Assembly: GCF_001949145.1 (NCBI RefSeq)
Contig: NW_019091403.1
Location: 203,650-267,649 of the forward strand
DNA from: Acanthaster planci
Lineage: Eukaryota; Echinodermata; Asteroidea; Valvatida; Acanthasteridae
Length of the DNA: 64,000 nucleotides
Reading direction: 5' to 3'
Below are positions 24,171-36,178 of the stretch, piece after piece. How positions within the stretch are numbered: the stretch's first letter is position 1; each line of letters starts with the position of its first letter. Both the position numbers and the translations under genes were made by a program. The notes under the pieces were generated by a model. The model saw nothing but the letters and a program-made list of their open reading frames with translations. It ran no database searches and was not told where the DNA came from.

Positions 24171-27100
24171 CTTATAAGCTTGCAATGGACTTCAACTACA
24201 ACTTTAGCTGAGAAAACAAGAAAATTTTCTTTCATGGGACCTACAACTGTGGGTATAGGACTCAGGAGACAATTTTTCCCAATGGAGGGTGATGTCTCAT
24301 TCAAAGCAGTTTCAGTGTTCGGTTTCCTTCCACTATGAAGAGCCAAAAATGCCTCTCTCATCTCACACTTTTCCCCACCCACAACCCTGTTTAGTAGGAA
24401 GTGGGTCTAGCACAGTTCCAATTTTTATGATTCAAGGCTAGGAACTGTCTGTGTAAAGACTGCGGGAAAAACACAACCTTTTTTGCTGACTAACTTTTTC
24501 TAATGGAGCCCAACCAATCAGGGTAATTCCCGCCAGCAGTTTTGACCGCAAGGTTTCTCCACCAGAAAAAAAAGGCAAACAAACAACTCCAAATGTGGGC
24601 AAACGGCACTGGGACAGTGACCAGACCGACAAGAAATCCACGCCAAATCATGGAAAGGAAATCACACGCTCAGGAAACATTAGCAATGCAGGAAACAATA
24701 TAAAAACAGAAAGCCACACGTGGGCCGGGGTGTTGCGGGGGCTGGCCCAGTCTGTCGACCAGGCCCCGGTGAGGACTGCGAAACCAGGGTGAACTGCTGA
24801 TCATAACATGAAAGGGACGACCACGCGTTGGTTTGGCCAGGAAAGAGGTATATACAGTACTCAGAAAGAGAGGGTAAAAATAGAATTTGAATCTGGGAGT
24901 GGAGCAATGATCAGACAATGGTTTGGTATCGCTTCAAACTCTTAGAGCAGATGGGCAAACTCATCAGCCTGGCGGTGGTGAAAAGGAACGCAAATTCACT
25001 TCAATGACGTACAGGATGTAAATGTTTGTATTTTTGTCCGCACCTCCTGCAAATGCATTGGTTCTGTAAAAGAGTGATGAAAGAAAGAGACAAAAAACAA
25101 AACAGAACACAAACTAAAAAAACAACCCTGCACTGAAAATATGTTCACAAATGAAACTAAAGCACTGACTGAAATTGCTCTTGTGGGGAATTTTTTTTTC
25201 AAAGACTGGATTCTGAAACTTCTTCATCTGCTTTGGAAAAGACGGCAATCTGCTCAATAGACAAACATGACGACTGACAGACAGACAGGAAACTGAGAAA
25301 CAAGAAGAAAAAATGTGAACCCTATAGAGGTAGCTTCAGTCTGGCACCATTGAAGGCACACTCCGTCTCCCTTTCTATTTATTGATGTCAAACAAGACAA
25401 CGCCAGATAATTCAGTTTATTAACACTGATACTTTGTCAGAGACGGGATGATGTGAAGGTCGGACCATAATCCTTCTGAGCCACAGATTACCCGAAAAGG
25501 ATTCTACAAGCCCCCCTCCTTACCGGCAGTAAGCCTAGAAGCTGTCTCCTTCTGATCATGTTTTGCCCGGTCAAAAACAAAGCGAGGCTTATGCGTAAAT
25601 GGCTCTGATCACATTGGCAAGGTTCATGTAGTGTAGGCAGCATGTGTTCCGACACCATCAAGGGCTGGGCTTGTGGGGAGAAGTTACCAGGTTTTGTCAA
25701 GGACGGGTGGGGCAAAATTAAAAGCAGGCTTGATGGGAAAGGTCTGTCGGTGGTGGGGATATTTTGGGGTTGGGGATTGATTGACCAGGAGAGAGGAGGT
25801 CAGGTGAGGGAGGAAAAGGGATAGCTTGGGACATGAAGGAAAAATCAAGAGACAATGAGGCCATCTTTTGAGACAGAATTCATGGTGCGATGAATGTTAT
25901 CCACTTCAGGCTTCAATATATGGTCAGGGACCAGCAACAACAAGGTAAGGGAAAGGAGACTGTGGTTTGGTGTGAGGTGCATACGACAACCGGAGGGTGG
26001 GGCTAGGGTGCAAGGGAGCAGTCACATAGGGAGAAAAGACTGTTAGACTTCTGATCATTCATGGCAAATCTTTTACTTTGTTGAAAATATGGGAGCATAT
26101 CAGAAAAGCAGCCTGTGGGACACTCATGCGCACTTACAAGATGACAATGGGTTTAATAAGCATTTCCCTAAGAGAAATCCAAACGTTTCTCTTTGTCATG
26201 AGGTTCTCTTTTCCCTAACATCCAACTCTTAAAGTGAGCCATCCTGTCCATCTTCCAGTTGAACAAACAGATTAATAAGTTATTGATGGAAGGTTTTGAC
26301 TCCATCAGGATCCAGAGAAACTGTGCTGCATGTGATCTGGAATGTTTTGAGAGGGATGAAAAACTTGCACAAAATATCAACCACAAGCTTTAGCACATCG
26401 GTCATCGGGAGTATGAGCAGCCAGACACCAGGAACTCATTATGGACAAGCAGGATTAAGTCAATATCAAAGGCAGCTATAAAATTCTCTTCCAATCAACA
26501 CTGAAATTCTCCCCTCCCCCCCCCCGTTAATAAAACTCGGGTAATAAAAGCAAGCCGTATACATAAGCAGGGTACTCATTCCCGAGTGGCAAGTATGTTA
26601 TCTAGCTATTCCAGCTTACCCTGGCGCCAAGCTACTCCATCAGATTATGGGCAGTTTAATATACCAATCCATTCCAATTAACACCAAAACTTGAGCCAAA
26701 ATGTGGGCATTTTGGGGGGGAGGGAGATCTGAGTTTTAATATATACCTCAGCGGCAGACACCATTGTGCATCTTTATGATGGAATGGCAAACCTTGTTCC
26801 CAGCAGCTGATTTCGACCACAGTCTCAATGCTGGCTGTGGCAGCGTTATATATATTTATAAACACTGTATCTAACTTGGCATCTCATTTAACTTTGCATC
26901 ATGTGTCTCATCCAACTTTACATTCCTCTGGACACAAAAGAGCAACCTACCCCAGGCCAAGTTGACCATCAATAACGAGCCAAGACCGTGAGGCTGACTG
27001 AGTGGCCTTGCAATGCCTCCAGTTTACCTCCAAGTACCCAAGACTCATCCCACCCTGACCAACGACAACGATGCCGACCACAAGACCAGCTGCTGTAACA

Positions 27101-29231
27101 AGTTATCAACTGCATGGAATGGCAACATTCAGCTGATCAAAAACACTATTATTCACCCTGACAGAGAGCTGGGAGCCAGGATAGAGAGGTGTGTCTCCGT
27201 CAGTCTACACAGTACAAGCAGGTCAGGGTTGCTTGAGTGAACCCCACCCCCCCTCCTTTCAACTCATAGGCCGCCGAGGGTTCATGACAATATGTTTTAC
27301 GCCAGGCGCCGAGGTCTTCAAATTCAACGACAGGAGCAAGGTCACTGAGATTCACGGGAGGATGTCGATGACGGCGGCAAACATACTTGGGGGGGATTAA
27401 CTGTTTTATGCGGTGGCTCGGGCAACTTCAGATAGCCAGGCTTTGGGATGCCAGCAGCCAGTAATTATTTGAGGATGTCAGAATTCAGGGACACGCAGAG
27501 TGCGTTGAGCCTCGTGCTTGAGGCAATTGGGTGTGTATTCCTCGGTGACGCTCATTCAACGGTGAATCCAGAACCCTTTTGTTTTGTAGGGGAAAGGGCA
27601 AAATTGGTTGGGAAAATTCAAAGTTTATTTCAGCTTTTATGGCCTTTCTCATGGATGGGGCTAAATTTGGGTGCTTTTAAAATGCTTTTGGAGGGAAAGA
27701 AAGTAAAAATTCCACCATTCACTTATTTCCCTATTACTTTTTTTAATCAAAAATCAAAATTTGCTCAGGTGGTAGGGGTGTGGGGGCTTGCCCCCCACTG
27801 GTCCCCCTGGATCCCCCAGTGTGCTAACTACTTGGAGACGGGAGGGACAAGCCTCATTTCCGTCCCTTCGCTTGGCAAACTGGTGACGAGACAAGGGACA
27901 ACAAAATGGCGTAACACTGTAAGTTGGATTACATCTTCAACTGCAAAGCATTCAAACAAGCGTGCTTCGCAACTTGATATTGGCTGTAGGGGCTCTTCAT
28001 ACGCCGGGGGGAGGGGAAAAGCAGCTTGTACTCTTTGTTGAAAACAGTCAGGAAAGCGGGGGGGAGCTAAATGGAAGAAAAAAGGCAGCACAATGACAAA
28101 GTCTGCTTCCAGTCTCGTGGCTCTACAAAGAAATGCACTGTCTGCATCAAATCAGAAAGGTTATATATCACTGGACAAACCACCACCCACCTTGCTTTGC
28201 CCGAGCCACACCCACCCCACGCCCCGCGAGTGACTGACAAGCGTGTCTCAACTTTGGAAGGGAAGAAAACTAGCATTTCTTTGTATGTTAATACCATCCG
28301 AAGGTTAACCTGGTGGAAATATCATTAACATCAACATGCAAAACAGATTGAATTTTCTGTGATGGGACGGTGCTCTTGCAAGCAATTCACGTAGTAATCA
28401 ATGAATACATCATCTGCATTTTCAGCATTATGTCTCCATCACATTTATTCAATATAGCAGTGGTTCGCTGAACTTTTTTGGCTCCATCTGTGAGAGAGAC
28501 AAACCACGGGCATATGTGTGGCTGGATTAAAATATAACACGACTGCTGAAACTCAAGGTCTGGTCATGCACACTTGGTTGTATCCAAGGTTGTGTTGGGG
28601 AAAAAAAAAAAAAGACCGTCCTTTGTAATTGATGGCATAAAAAAGTTGGCCTTGAGAGGGCTATCGTTTAAACGGCACCCAACCAGAACATAGACTAACA
28701 ACTTCATTTCGTTTGTGTCCTCTTCTGGCTTTGGGTATTTTGATTTGGCGATTGTTGTCGTGATGCCCGGCAGGGAATCAAACATGAAATAGCTACCTGG
28801 CATGCCCAAAACAGTCAAGGGCACGCAGTTCATTAGCAAACACTTCGCGTGCAAACTGCAAAGGTTCTTTTGATTAATCAATTAGCTGTGAAACAGCCAC
28901 AAGATGGATAGTCATTCTGGTAGCAGATGACGCTCCACAGAGACACAATTTTTTGGGTCACATTTTCAATTGTTACTCAGATATACATGACAATGGACAT
29001 TCGGCAGCATTAATATCCCCCAAAATAAGACTTGTGCGGTGATGTGGTATTCAGACAGGCAACAATTCCTATTTCTCTTTGTTTTCTTGCTATAGCCTAA
29101 GCCACTTTCCATCCCATGTTCTTTTATTTTGCATAGTTTGCGACTGTTCTTTCTCTTTCGTTTTTTTTTTAAAGTTGACAAAAATTCCATCTCCAATGGC
29201 ATGAATTAATAAACCCCAGCAAACTTAAGAG

Positions 29232-29295
29232 GAGAAGCCTGCACTTGTGAGTGCAGAGTTGTGGGTTCGAGTCCCACTCGAGCGAGCTTGTGTTT
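29232..29295 (+). repeat. tRNA-like T-arm fragment
   Basis: GTGGGTTCGAGTCCCAC at 29271-29287 is a perfect T-arm with B box GGTTCGAGTCC. The upstream sequence (AGCCTGCACTTGTGAGTGCA) forms a hairpin, but the D-arm and acceptor stem are not clear. A SINE remnant or tRNA pseudogene. Confidence 0.4.
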
Positions 29296-32056
29296 ATAAG
29301 CATACGTCATCAGTGAAGGGGGGAAAACAAGCACTGTGTTATTAAAATCTCTCCTGTGTAATTGTTGATCTGGACGCGTCCAACCGCCAAAATTGCCGCA
29401 GGGTTAAATGAGTCAATAATCAGGGCTAACTTTCTTTGACGTTAATGATTTCTGGGGATACAATCCAGTTCCCTTCTCCAAAAAAAAAAAAAGAGCCCAG
29501 CTGCATTTGGGCAAAGTTTGTTTCCAAACCTCATCAGAATGACATAACCAGAGGGTTAGTTGGCCCAGCCTTACCGTGCTCTTCACTGCTAACTTTCTCT
29601 TCCCTCAAGAAAGTTTCGAGTCCCCTCAAAAAATGAGAGAGCAATTCACTGAAAAAAAAACAGCCCTCAGAAAGGACCCAGGCATTTTACACATTTGCAT
29701 GCACCTCACGTACTTGCTGAATACATGTACAAGGCTGAATCCAACTCCTATTATGCGCCCCATGATAAAATATGCACGTCATTGGGATTGTATTGCAGCT
29801 CTGTTGTCCTTGCATTTTATTTGCCACATGTTGATGAAAAAGTTCTGATCCTCAGTCTTTATGAATGATATGTGCAGGTGAACTACACGTAGAAAAAAAA
29901 AGGATGCTTGAAATAATCCTAATATGGGGTGCCCCAAACAGGTTGGGTCACACATGAAACACAGGCCCGCCAAACTTCGGATTGCAGCCTGTTTTCAGGG
30001 GTTGGTGGCTGGATGAAAACTTCCGTTCAACGCTTTCTCTCTTTTCATCTGAACTGTCCCACAACACAACAAATTGTCATGAACAATTCCACTCCAAGCA
30101 CAGAACAGTGGCCGGGGGGGGGGGAGAAGTATTGACAACATCAAGGTCAGCGGCTAAGAAAAATACAAAAACTGTCTGCAGAGCAGCAGACAGGGGAGAT
30201 CGCATGCAGGGGCGGCCATCAGCAGTCTGTAAAAAAAAAGAGAATACTGCTTCATCTGGGGGGTGGGGAGGTCAACGACCGCAAGCACAGCATCCGAGGC
30301 ATTACCCAGCATTGTGTGGTTGGCACAACCATCTCAGATGAACGGACGGCTAATTGCAGGCGACGTGGCAGTGCACTGTTATCCGCAGGTGGCAGACCGA
30401 TTGCGAAGGATTTGTTAACAACGACAAGCAAGAAAAAAAAAAAATCCTTGATTTAGCTCTTCAAGAGGCTCTGAAATAGTGCAAATTCATTACCGGAGGA
30501 GTTTTTGATCACGGTGATAAAAGCTCACATTGAAGTTAAAAAAAAAAAAATTAGGAAAACAATAGAGTATACATGTAGCAAGCTAGCTGAGTTTCTGGCG
30601 GTTACTGTCGGACAAAGACTTCATAGCCATGTACGATGAGGGGGAGAAGGCATCACCACATTACTTAGGGGCAAAATTACTGTCCAGAAATAATTCCTAG
30701 TCGAGCAGGCGCTGCGGGTCACTTAAGTGCACGCGTCCTCATGTGAACTCCTCGGATGACGTAAAGGCAATGTTGCATCGGTGTACATCAACTGAGACAA
30801 CCAAAGTTTCAACATATGACTGAACTTTTACAGCTCGAAAAACAGAAAAAAAAAGTATTTGCGTGACTCATGTCACGATTGCAAGTCCATGTACCAGTGA
30901 CAATAGTGAAGAGTATACGAAGTTCACTTCTCTGATCACGAGAGTGCGATGGTAGTGAATTTGGCACGCCGATAGATGACAGGGAATGCATGAGTGATGC
31001 ATGAGACGTGAAGTTTATAGCCAAAAGTTGGGGCTATGTTACCGCAACAGGCAATGCTGGAAGCAAGCAAAGTGTATCGTCAACAAGAGCTTTGGGAGAA
31101 TAGTTCTTTCCTCTGTAAACAGTTATGGGGGTCTGCTCGGGTATTGTACCGTCGGCAGGCCTTCAAGCTCTATGAATAGGTGGGGTCTTCAAACTGTGGG
31201 TAAAACGTACAAAGGATCAATGAAACCCAGGTGAGCACTTTAACTACATGTATTATGTCACAGTGCAATGGCCTCAAGCGGCTACGACAAATGTCACTAT
31301 GAGCCTCCAGCCAGCCGTATCCATGGAAATGCTTCGGTTGCTCACGGTGGCGTATGAAAGTTGCCTCCCTACTGATGTGTTGGCGATTTTTTTTTGAGAA
31401 TTGGAAAGTACCAAATCTAGAGACAGTACCACCGCCTTTGAGATGGAAGGGGGGGTTCTTGAGTAGTTAAAACTGCATTCGTTTGTAGAAGAAAATCTCT
31501 GTGCTGCCCCCACGAATTCAATACAGGTTCCTCCATCCTGCAACACCGTTTTTAGAAATTAAATGTCTCACTTCATTCATTTCAACAAAGAAGGACTGCC
31601 AAGATCAAAATACACACTGAGAACACTTGAAAACAAGTCATGGGTCAAAACTGATGTGGAGGTGGGGACAGTGGTAGTAATGAGCAACAGTGAGACAGAG
31701 AGAGAAAGAGGTCTTTCTGGGTCGCGTAAATGTCATCGGGAAGGTCACGTAGGCCATGCCAATTAACTGTGCAGGGGAAATTGTTTAACAAGCAATCAGT
31801 TGTCGTTACACGAGCCGGTTGCTTGATACGCGTACCGTCAGAGGCGTGGACAGTCTGATCGGAGCAGCATTAAGGCTTGCTTGATATTTTGTCAGAGACA
31901 AAAAAAAAAGAATTTATTTCGGGAGAATACACTACAAATAGAACACTTTAAATTGATGGTACCTCTTTGAGATTCAAAGTGAATAAATCCTTCAAGAAAC
32001 TTATACCTCACAATTTCAACCACTTCTAACATAGAGTTACCAGTATCTTGCATACA

Positions 32057-32302
32057 GGGGCCAATTTCACAGAGCTGCTTAAGCACAAAATTTGCTTTAG
32101 TGGTAAAAAATCTTTGCTGAATAAACAAAGATTACCAGCTCAAATTCTATCTGATTGTCATGCTAACCAAACAACAGCTAAATACCATCCCCAAACACTA
32201 CACATCACATGGAGTTTTTGCTGGTAACCTGATTTATCAAGTAAGGTTTTTTTTCACACTTAAGCAAATTTTGTGCTTAAGCAGCTCTATGAAATTGGCC
32301 CC
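32057..32302. mobile_element. Foldback MITE, copy 2 (GGGGCCAATTTCA family)
   Basis: Same termini as the 19.1 kb copy: GGGGCCAATTTCACAGAGCT at the left and CTATGAAATTGGCCCC at the right. The interior is also shared (ctatctgattgtcatgc, catggagttttt, ctgatttatcaagtaagg). It is 246 bases long with no open frame of its own. It lies about 180 bases downstream of the last recognised exon of the minus-strand gene. Confidence 0.85.
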
Positions 32303-32485
32303 AGGTTTGATTATTTATAAGCTATTGCAGATATCACCATATAACAAGTCTCAAATAAGCATACGTACAAGTATATTAAGTGACATTTTGACTTTTTTTT
32401 TGCAGGCACATTGGGAGGGTATGAGGCAATCTGGTTTCTCTGAAGGGTTGGGGGAGAACGGGCTCGCTGGGCACGCATCACTCAC

Positions 32486-32637
32486 CTATATCTGGTACTT
32501 GCGAATAATTCCGTCCCGGCAAGCGGTGTAGAGTGTGTTTCCGTGGCAGCAGAGGGCGTAGATGGGGTCACAGTCAGAGCCGGTCAACTCTAGCCAGTCG
32601 TCGGTCTCTAGGTCCAGGAGGAAGCAGGAGCCATCGG
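32486..32637 (-). CDS. Last recognised exon, WD40-like C-terminal segment
   Basis: The acceptor is excellent (gtctatcctctcccag, at 32638-32639). The 152-base exon starts with two bases of a split codon and then encodes 49 residues, beginning DGSCFLLDLETDDWLELTGS, continuing DCDPIYALCCHGNTLYTACR and ending DGIIRKYQI before TAG. The pattern of short hydrophobic strands, 'IYALCCHGNTLYTACRDGIIRKYQ' in two parts, resembles one WD40/beta-propeller blade (strand, turn, strand, Asp-Gly turn, final strand). That makes an intracellular scaffold role plausible, but this is inference from shape and not a family match. TAG is immediately followed by GTGAGTGATG, a near-perfect donor. Either the stop is the natural end of the protein with an intron starting directly after it, or the donor look is chance. 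Codon use is GC-richer than the flanking introns. Confidence 0.7.
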
Positions 32638-32937
32638 CTGGGAGAGGATAGACGGAAAAAAGAGTCAAATCATGAGACGGCGGGGGAGGGAGGTATCCTC
32701 ACATGCTCTATTCCAGGGAGGGGGGGGGAAGACTGTGTGGAAGAACTTTAGATGGGAGGCGAGCTAGAGAGCTGCCTCAGTTCGTTTTTTGTGGGGTTTG
32801 GAGGGGAATCTGTCACAGGCTCTGCACCCAAATTAGATCAACTTGTCCACTAATGTCAATTACAACTTGTGAAATGAATTTTAAAAACTTCTTCTCAATG
32901 TGACGGTTAATGACAATGACAATTAAAACCCTAACCC

Positions 32938-33035
32938 ACCTCAATCCTCCAAAATCCTCTGGTGGTTTTGGAGGATTCTGGAGGATTCAGGACGAATGCT
33001 GATTTAAAAGCTAGAGGATTTTGAAGGATTGAGGT
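32938..33035. repeat. Inverted repeat, 23-base arms
   Basis: ACCTCAATCCTCCAAAATCC plus TCT at 32938-32960 is the complement of 33013-33035 with one mismatch. The interior contains further partial copies (GGTTTTGGAGGATT, CTGGAGGATTCAGG), so several hairpins can form. It is about 300 bases upstream of the last exon's acceptor in the minus-strand gene. Confidence 0.85.
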
Positions 33036-34024
33036 TGAATGGTGAATGGAGCACTAAAACTCAGTCACATAGTGGTGCATACCGTCACATTATGTACTGT
33101 CGTTTACAATATACCTAAGGACAGTGTGTTCCATTGTTCATTACTGCTGGTCATAAATGACACAATCCTCAACTGCAGTGTTCAAACAAAGGCACATATC
33201 TGCTTTGCTTATTACAAAATTAAAGCAGTTAGCCAATTCTGCAATTCTGCTGTGTGTGTTGTGGACTATGTGCATGCGGGGCGTGCATATGGTTTGTCGT
33301 GTAGTCTTTCTTCGTGCGTTGTTTTGGTGCTTAAACTAGTCTCCTCCAGCTCCTTGCTCTTGAGCAACTATCCATTTCGCCGTGGGCGCCTTGATCAAAG
33401 GCTACGCTAATTTTAACTTCCAAGTTTTACCAACATAGAGGCATTCCCCTCAGTCAAAAAAAAAAAAAAAAAACAGGTACCAAAAATTCTGTCAATGTTT
33501 GGGACCCGTTCACACTTTTTTTTTCTTTTCACTGAGAACATTTTATTTATTTGATTAGCAAAATTATCCACTCAGCAGATTGAATAAAGCAAGGCACCGG
33601 AACCAAATTGGAGCCGGCGGTCCTGACATTTATTGTGTCACCGGCAACAGGGTCTTCTAAGCTAATTTCAAGAGGGTTCAAGTCAGAACTGTTGAGGCTG
33701 GGTTAGTCAGGAACTACAAGCCATGAACTGGAATTTGTTTGTTTTTTTAATGCAAACCTGCAGCACAAATTCTCCAGAGTAGAATCTGTGCTCGCTAGCT
33801 CGACATTTGGTTCAATTACAATAGCTCTGTTTTAGCAGCATGCCTGAAATTAGCAGTTTTCCCTTCCTGTATGCATGTAGATGTGACTGCACTATACCGG
33901 TAGGTCGTTTACAATTACGGCAAAAAACTCCTTACTTTGTCCTGTCTGACTAAAAGTTCAAAGCACACAGTTTGAATGAACCTAATGGGTAAAATTTCTC
34001 TGTGAACTGCCAAATTAAACATAC

Positions 34025-34053
34025 CTCTTGGGGAGAAAATTCCTTGCAATAGG
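34025..34053 (-). CDS. Candidate 29-base linking exon
   Basis: On the minus strand, 29 bases sit between a moderate acceptor (taaatctccag, at 34054-34055) and a strong donor (CCAAGAG|GTATGT, at 34023-34024). The length of 29 (1+27+1) is exactly what is needed to join the exon ending in two bases at 47059 to the exon starting with two bases at 32637. The joined reading would be N-LLQGIFSPR-A, running into the DGSCFLLDLE of the last exon. This is attractive for a propeller strand, but a short open stretch with matching phase can arise by chance. An 8-base candidate at 43124-43131 also fits the phase. Treat this as a hypothesis. Confidence 0.22.
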
Positions 34054-35149
34054 CTGGAGATTTAACAGGCGAGTGGTTCGACTTTTGACTTTTTTGTGGG
34101 AACAAAAAAAATCATGTCACATCGGTGAATTGAAAATGGAAAAAAAAAAAGTGATCTTCCAAATAGAATTGCCCAAAGTGCTTGCTTAAAAAGTTCCCTG
34201 CAATCTTTCGTAAAGAAAATATGTTGCGAACGTGACATGAAGTTTAGCCCATTATCACCAAAATACCCAATAGCAAGACTGTTCCCGTTTTCGAAAACCT
34301 TTCATCCTTGCAATGTCTAGGGGGCTATTTGCTTGCTTTCCAAAACAACGGAATTGTTGAACGATTTCCCCCAAACAGATCCAACTCTTAATACTCAACA
34401 CCGCAATAATATCCTTTGTGCAGGGCACAAGGTACACAGGTAATTTGGGGCAGGAGTTCAAGGATAAACTGGATCCAGTTGATACATGAGACTGTTGTGT
34501 TAGCAGTAGGTAAAGACCATTTAAAAACAAAAAATGAGCGTCAAATGAACTGCCGCTAAAATTTGCGGGTGCTTGTAAAGGACAAAACAGGAAAAATTGC
34601 AGGCGTGTGGATCGGTTATCCAGGATAAGAGGACAATTGAGCTGGAGGGAGGGTAAAACTCATTTGGTTGAAGTGGGACCACCAAAATAGAAGGAAATTG
34701 ACAACAAACAGTTTGCTGGTATGTTTCTTAAATACAGAATAATATTCTCTGTTCTCTGACAGTAATATGAAAGGGGAGGGAGACGAAACACATGTTAAGT
34801 ACATGTACACTACTTTTATGACCGAAAGCACATTTAAAAAAAAAAGGCTGGCTGTACAGCTGTACCAGTGAATTTTTATATCCTAATCAACTGTTGGGGT
34901 GGATAAGGGTGGTTGCTCTATTAAGCAGGGAGCATTTGCCCTTTTCAGCTTCATGTGACCTTCTGGAGTGATGACGCTCAAATTCATTGCTCTTTACCAG
35001 CAACCCACCTTACAAACATTTTCATTGGTCGGTGTCAGGACAAACAATAGAAGTGTTGGGAAAATTACTCATGATGTTGTCTTTTTTGGGGGTCAATTTT
35101 CGATTTTTTTGCATTTTTAGAAAAAGTTTTGCTTGTGATTGGCAAGGGC

Positions 35150-35300
35150 AAAAATTCTTGCCATAGAGGCTTTGCGTGGCAGCCATCTTTTAGGGCAGTT
35201 CTTTTATTCCATGGGGAAACCTCCTTTGTGCATATCCCGTGGAACAAAGCCCTGGCCTACCAAGATGGCAGCCATGTAAACCCTCTATTGGCAAAATCTA
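35150..35300. mobile_element. Short foldback element
   Basis: Left arm (about 35151-35215) contains TTGCCATAGAGGCTTTGCG and GGCAGCCATCTTTTAGGGC. The right arm (about 35240-35299) is its imperfect complement, with CCAAGATGGCAGCCATG and ACCCTCTATTGGCAAAAT. The two arms nearly meet, so the transcript would form a long hairpin. Short open frames over it are chance. Confidence 0.6.
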
Positions 35301-35820
35301 GTGACTACTACAAGAATAAACAGAAATTGCAAGTAGAGAGAAAGAAGGAACTGTCAATGAAACCTAATATCAATATAAGAGAGGAGGCAGGATGATGCTA
35401 ATGGATTCCATAGAAAAGTCTCACATTTTTCAATAAAGTTATCAGTGCATGTAAATATAACCTTTCAACAACCATAGAAATGCTGCGTACAGACTCCTCC
35501 AAAACAGAAAGCCAACTACGACAAAGGGCTACAAAAGATTTTGAGAAGTCAAGCCCTGCTCAGGGAGGCCAACCAGATCTGACTTCACCAGTATGGAGTC
35601 TAGACATAAAGGAAGTGCCTAATTCAACCGACTCAGGTTTCGGTAAACCCTCGACCTATTTCTGACGCAAACAGCAAATTCCTCCAACAACTTGAACATG
35701 CTCTGGATGAGAACGAGTGCGAGGAAAATTAGAGCTTCCATCTACAAGTTGGGGCTTGACCGCAATTATTTTTGCCCTTATAAACCTAAGCATATACAAT
35801 GATACTAACATTGCAGTCAA

Positions 35821-36178
35821 ATAAGCCTTTTGCGAGTTAAATTTGAATAAAATCAAACACACCTGTGTTAGCTGATCGCACTTTGATATATAACAATAGA
35901 CTAATGAGCACTGTTGCCACAACTTGTGATTCGGGGCAAGCTTTTGCATAGCGACCACGATCTCTGGAATGGACTGGTTCCTTTGTGCCCTTCTTATCCG
36001 TCGAAAACAGTGTATTGGTGCAAGGCGTCTCTTATATACCTAAGAAAAAAACTTGACCCCGAATCACGAGGTATAGCAACCGTGTCTTTAGTATGGAAAA
36101 TGCAATTGTTATGTTCACGTGAATTTAAAGAACTCATTTTTCCAGATTCTATTCAACTTTAGCTCGCAAAAGGCTTAT
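35821..36178. mobile_element. Nested foldback element
   Basis: Outer arms are 35821-35854 (ATAAGCCTTTTGCGAGTTAA...) and 36145-36178, which match in inverted orientation at about 31 of 34 bases. A second inner pair, 35921-35940 (AACTTGTGATTCGGGGCAAG) and 36051-36070, also pairs. The spacing is 358 bases overall. No coding capacity; most likely a non-autonomous transposon. Confidence 0.65.

Larger units (their letters stand above)
12342..32485. other. Noncoding region downstream of the minus-strand gene
   Basis: No supported exon. Contains dispersed repeats at 14.6 and 22.6 kb, MITE copies at 19.1 kb and 32.06 kb, the 11-bp tandem array at 23.8 kb and a tRNA-like stretch at 29.27 kb. Some of it may be 3' UTR or downstream introns of the minus-strand gene; I cannot place a polyadenylation site with confidence. 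Confidence 0.4.

Noticed and set aside
28564-28881. Minus-strand open frame with protein-like middle
   Set aside because: No donor in a sensible place and it runs into a homopolymer; no phase link to the other exons.
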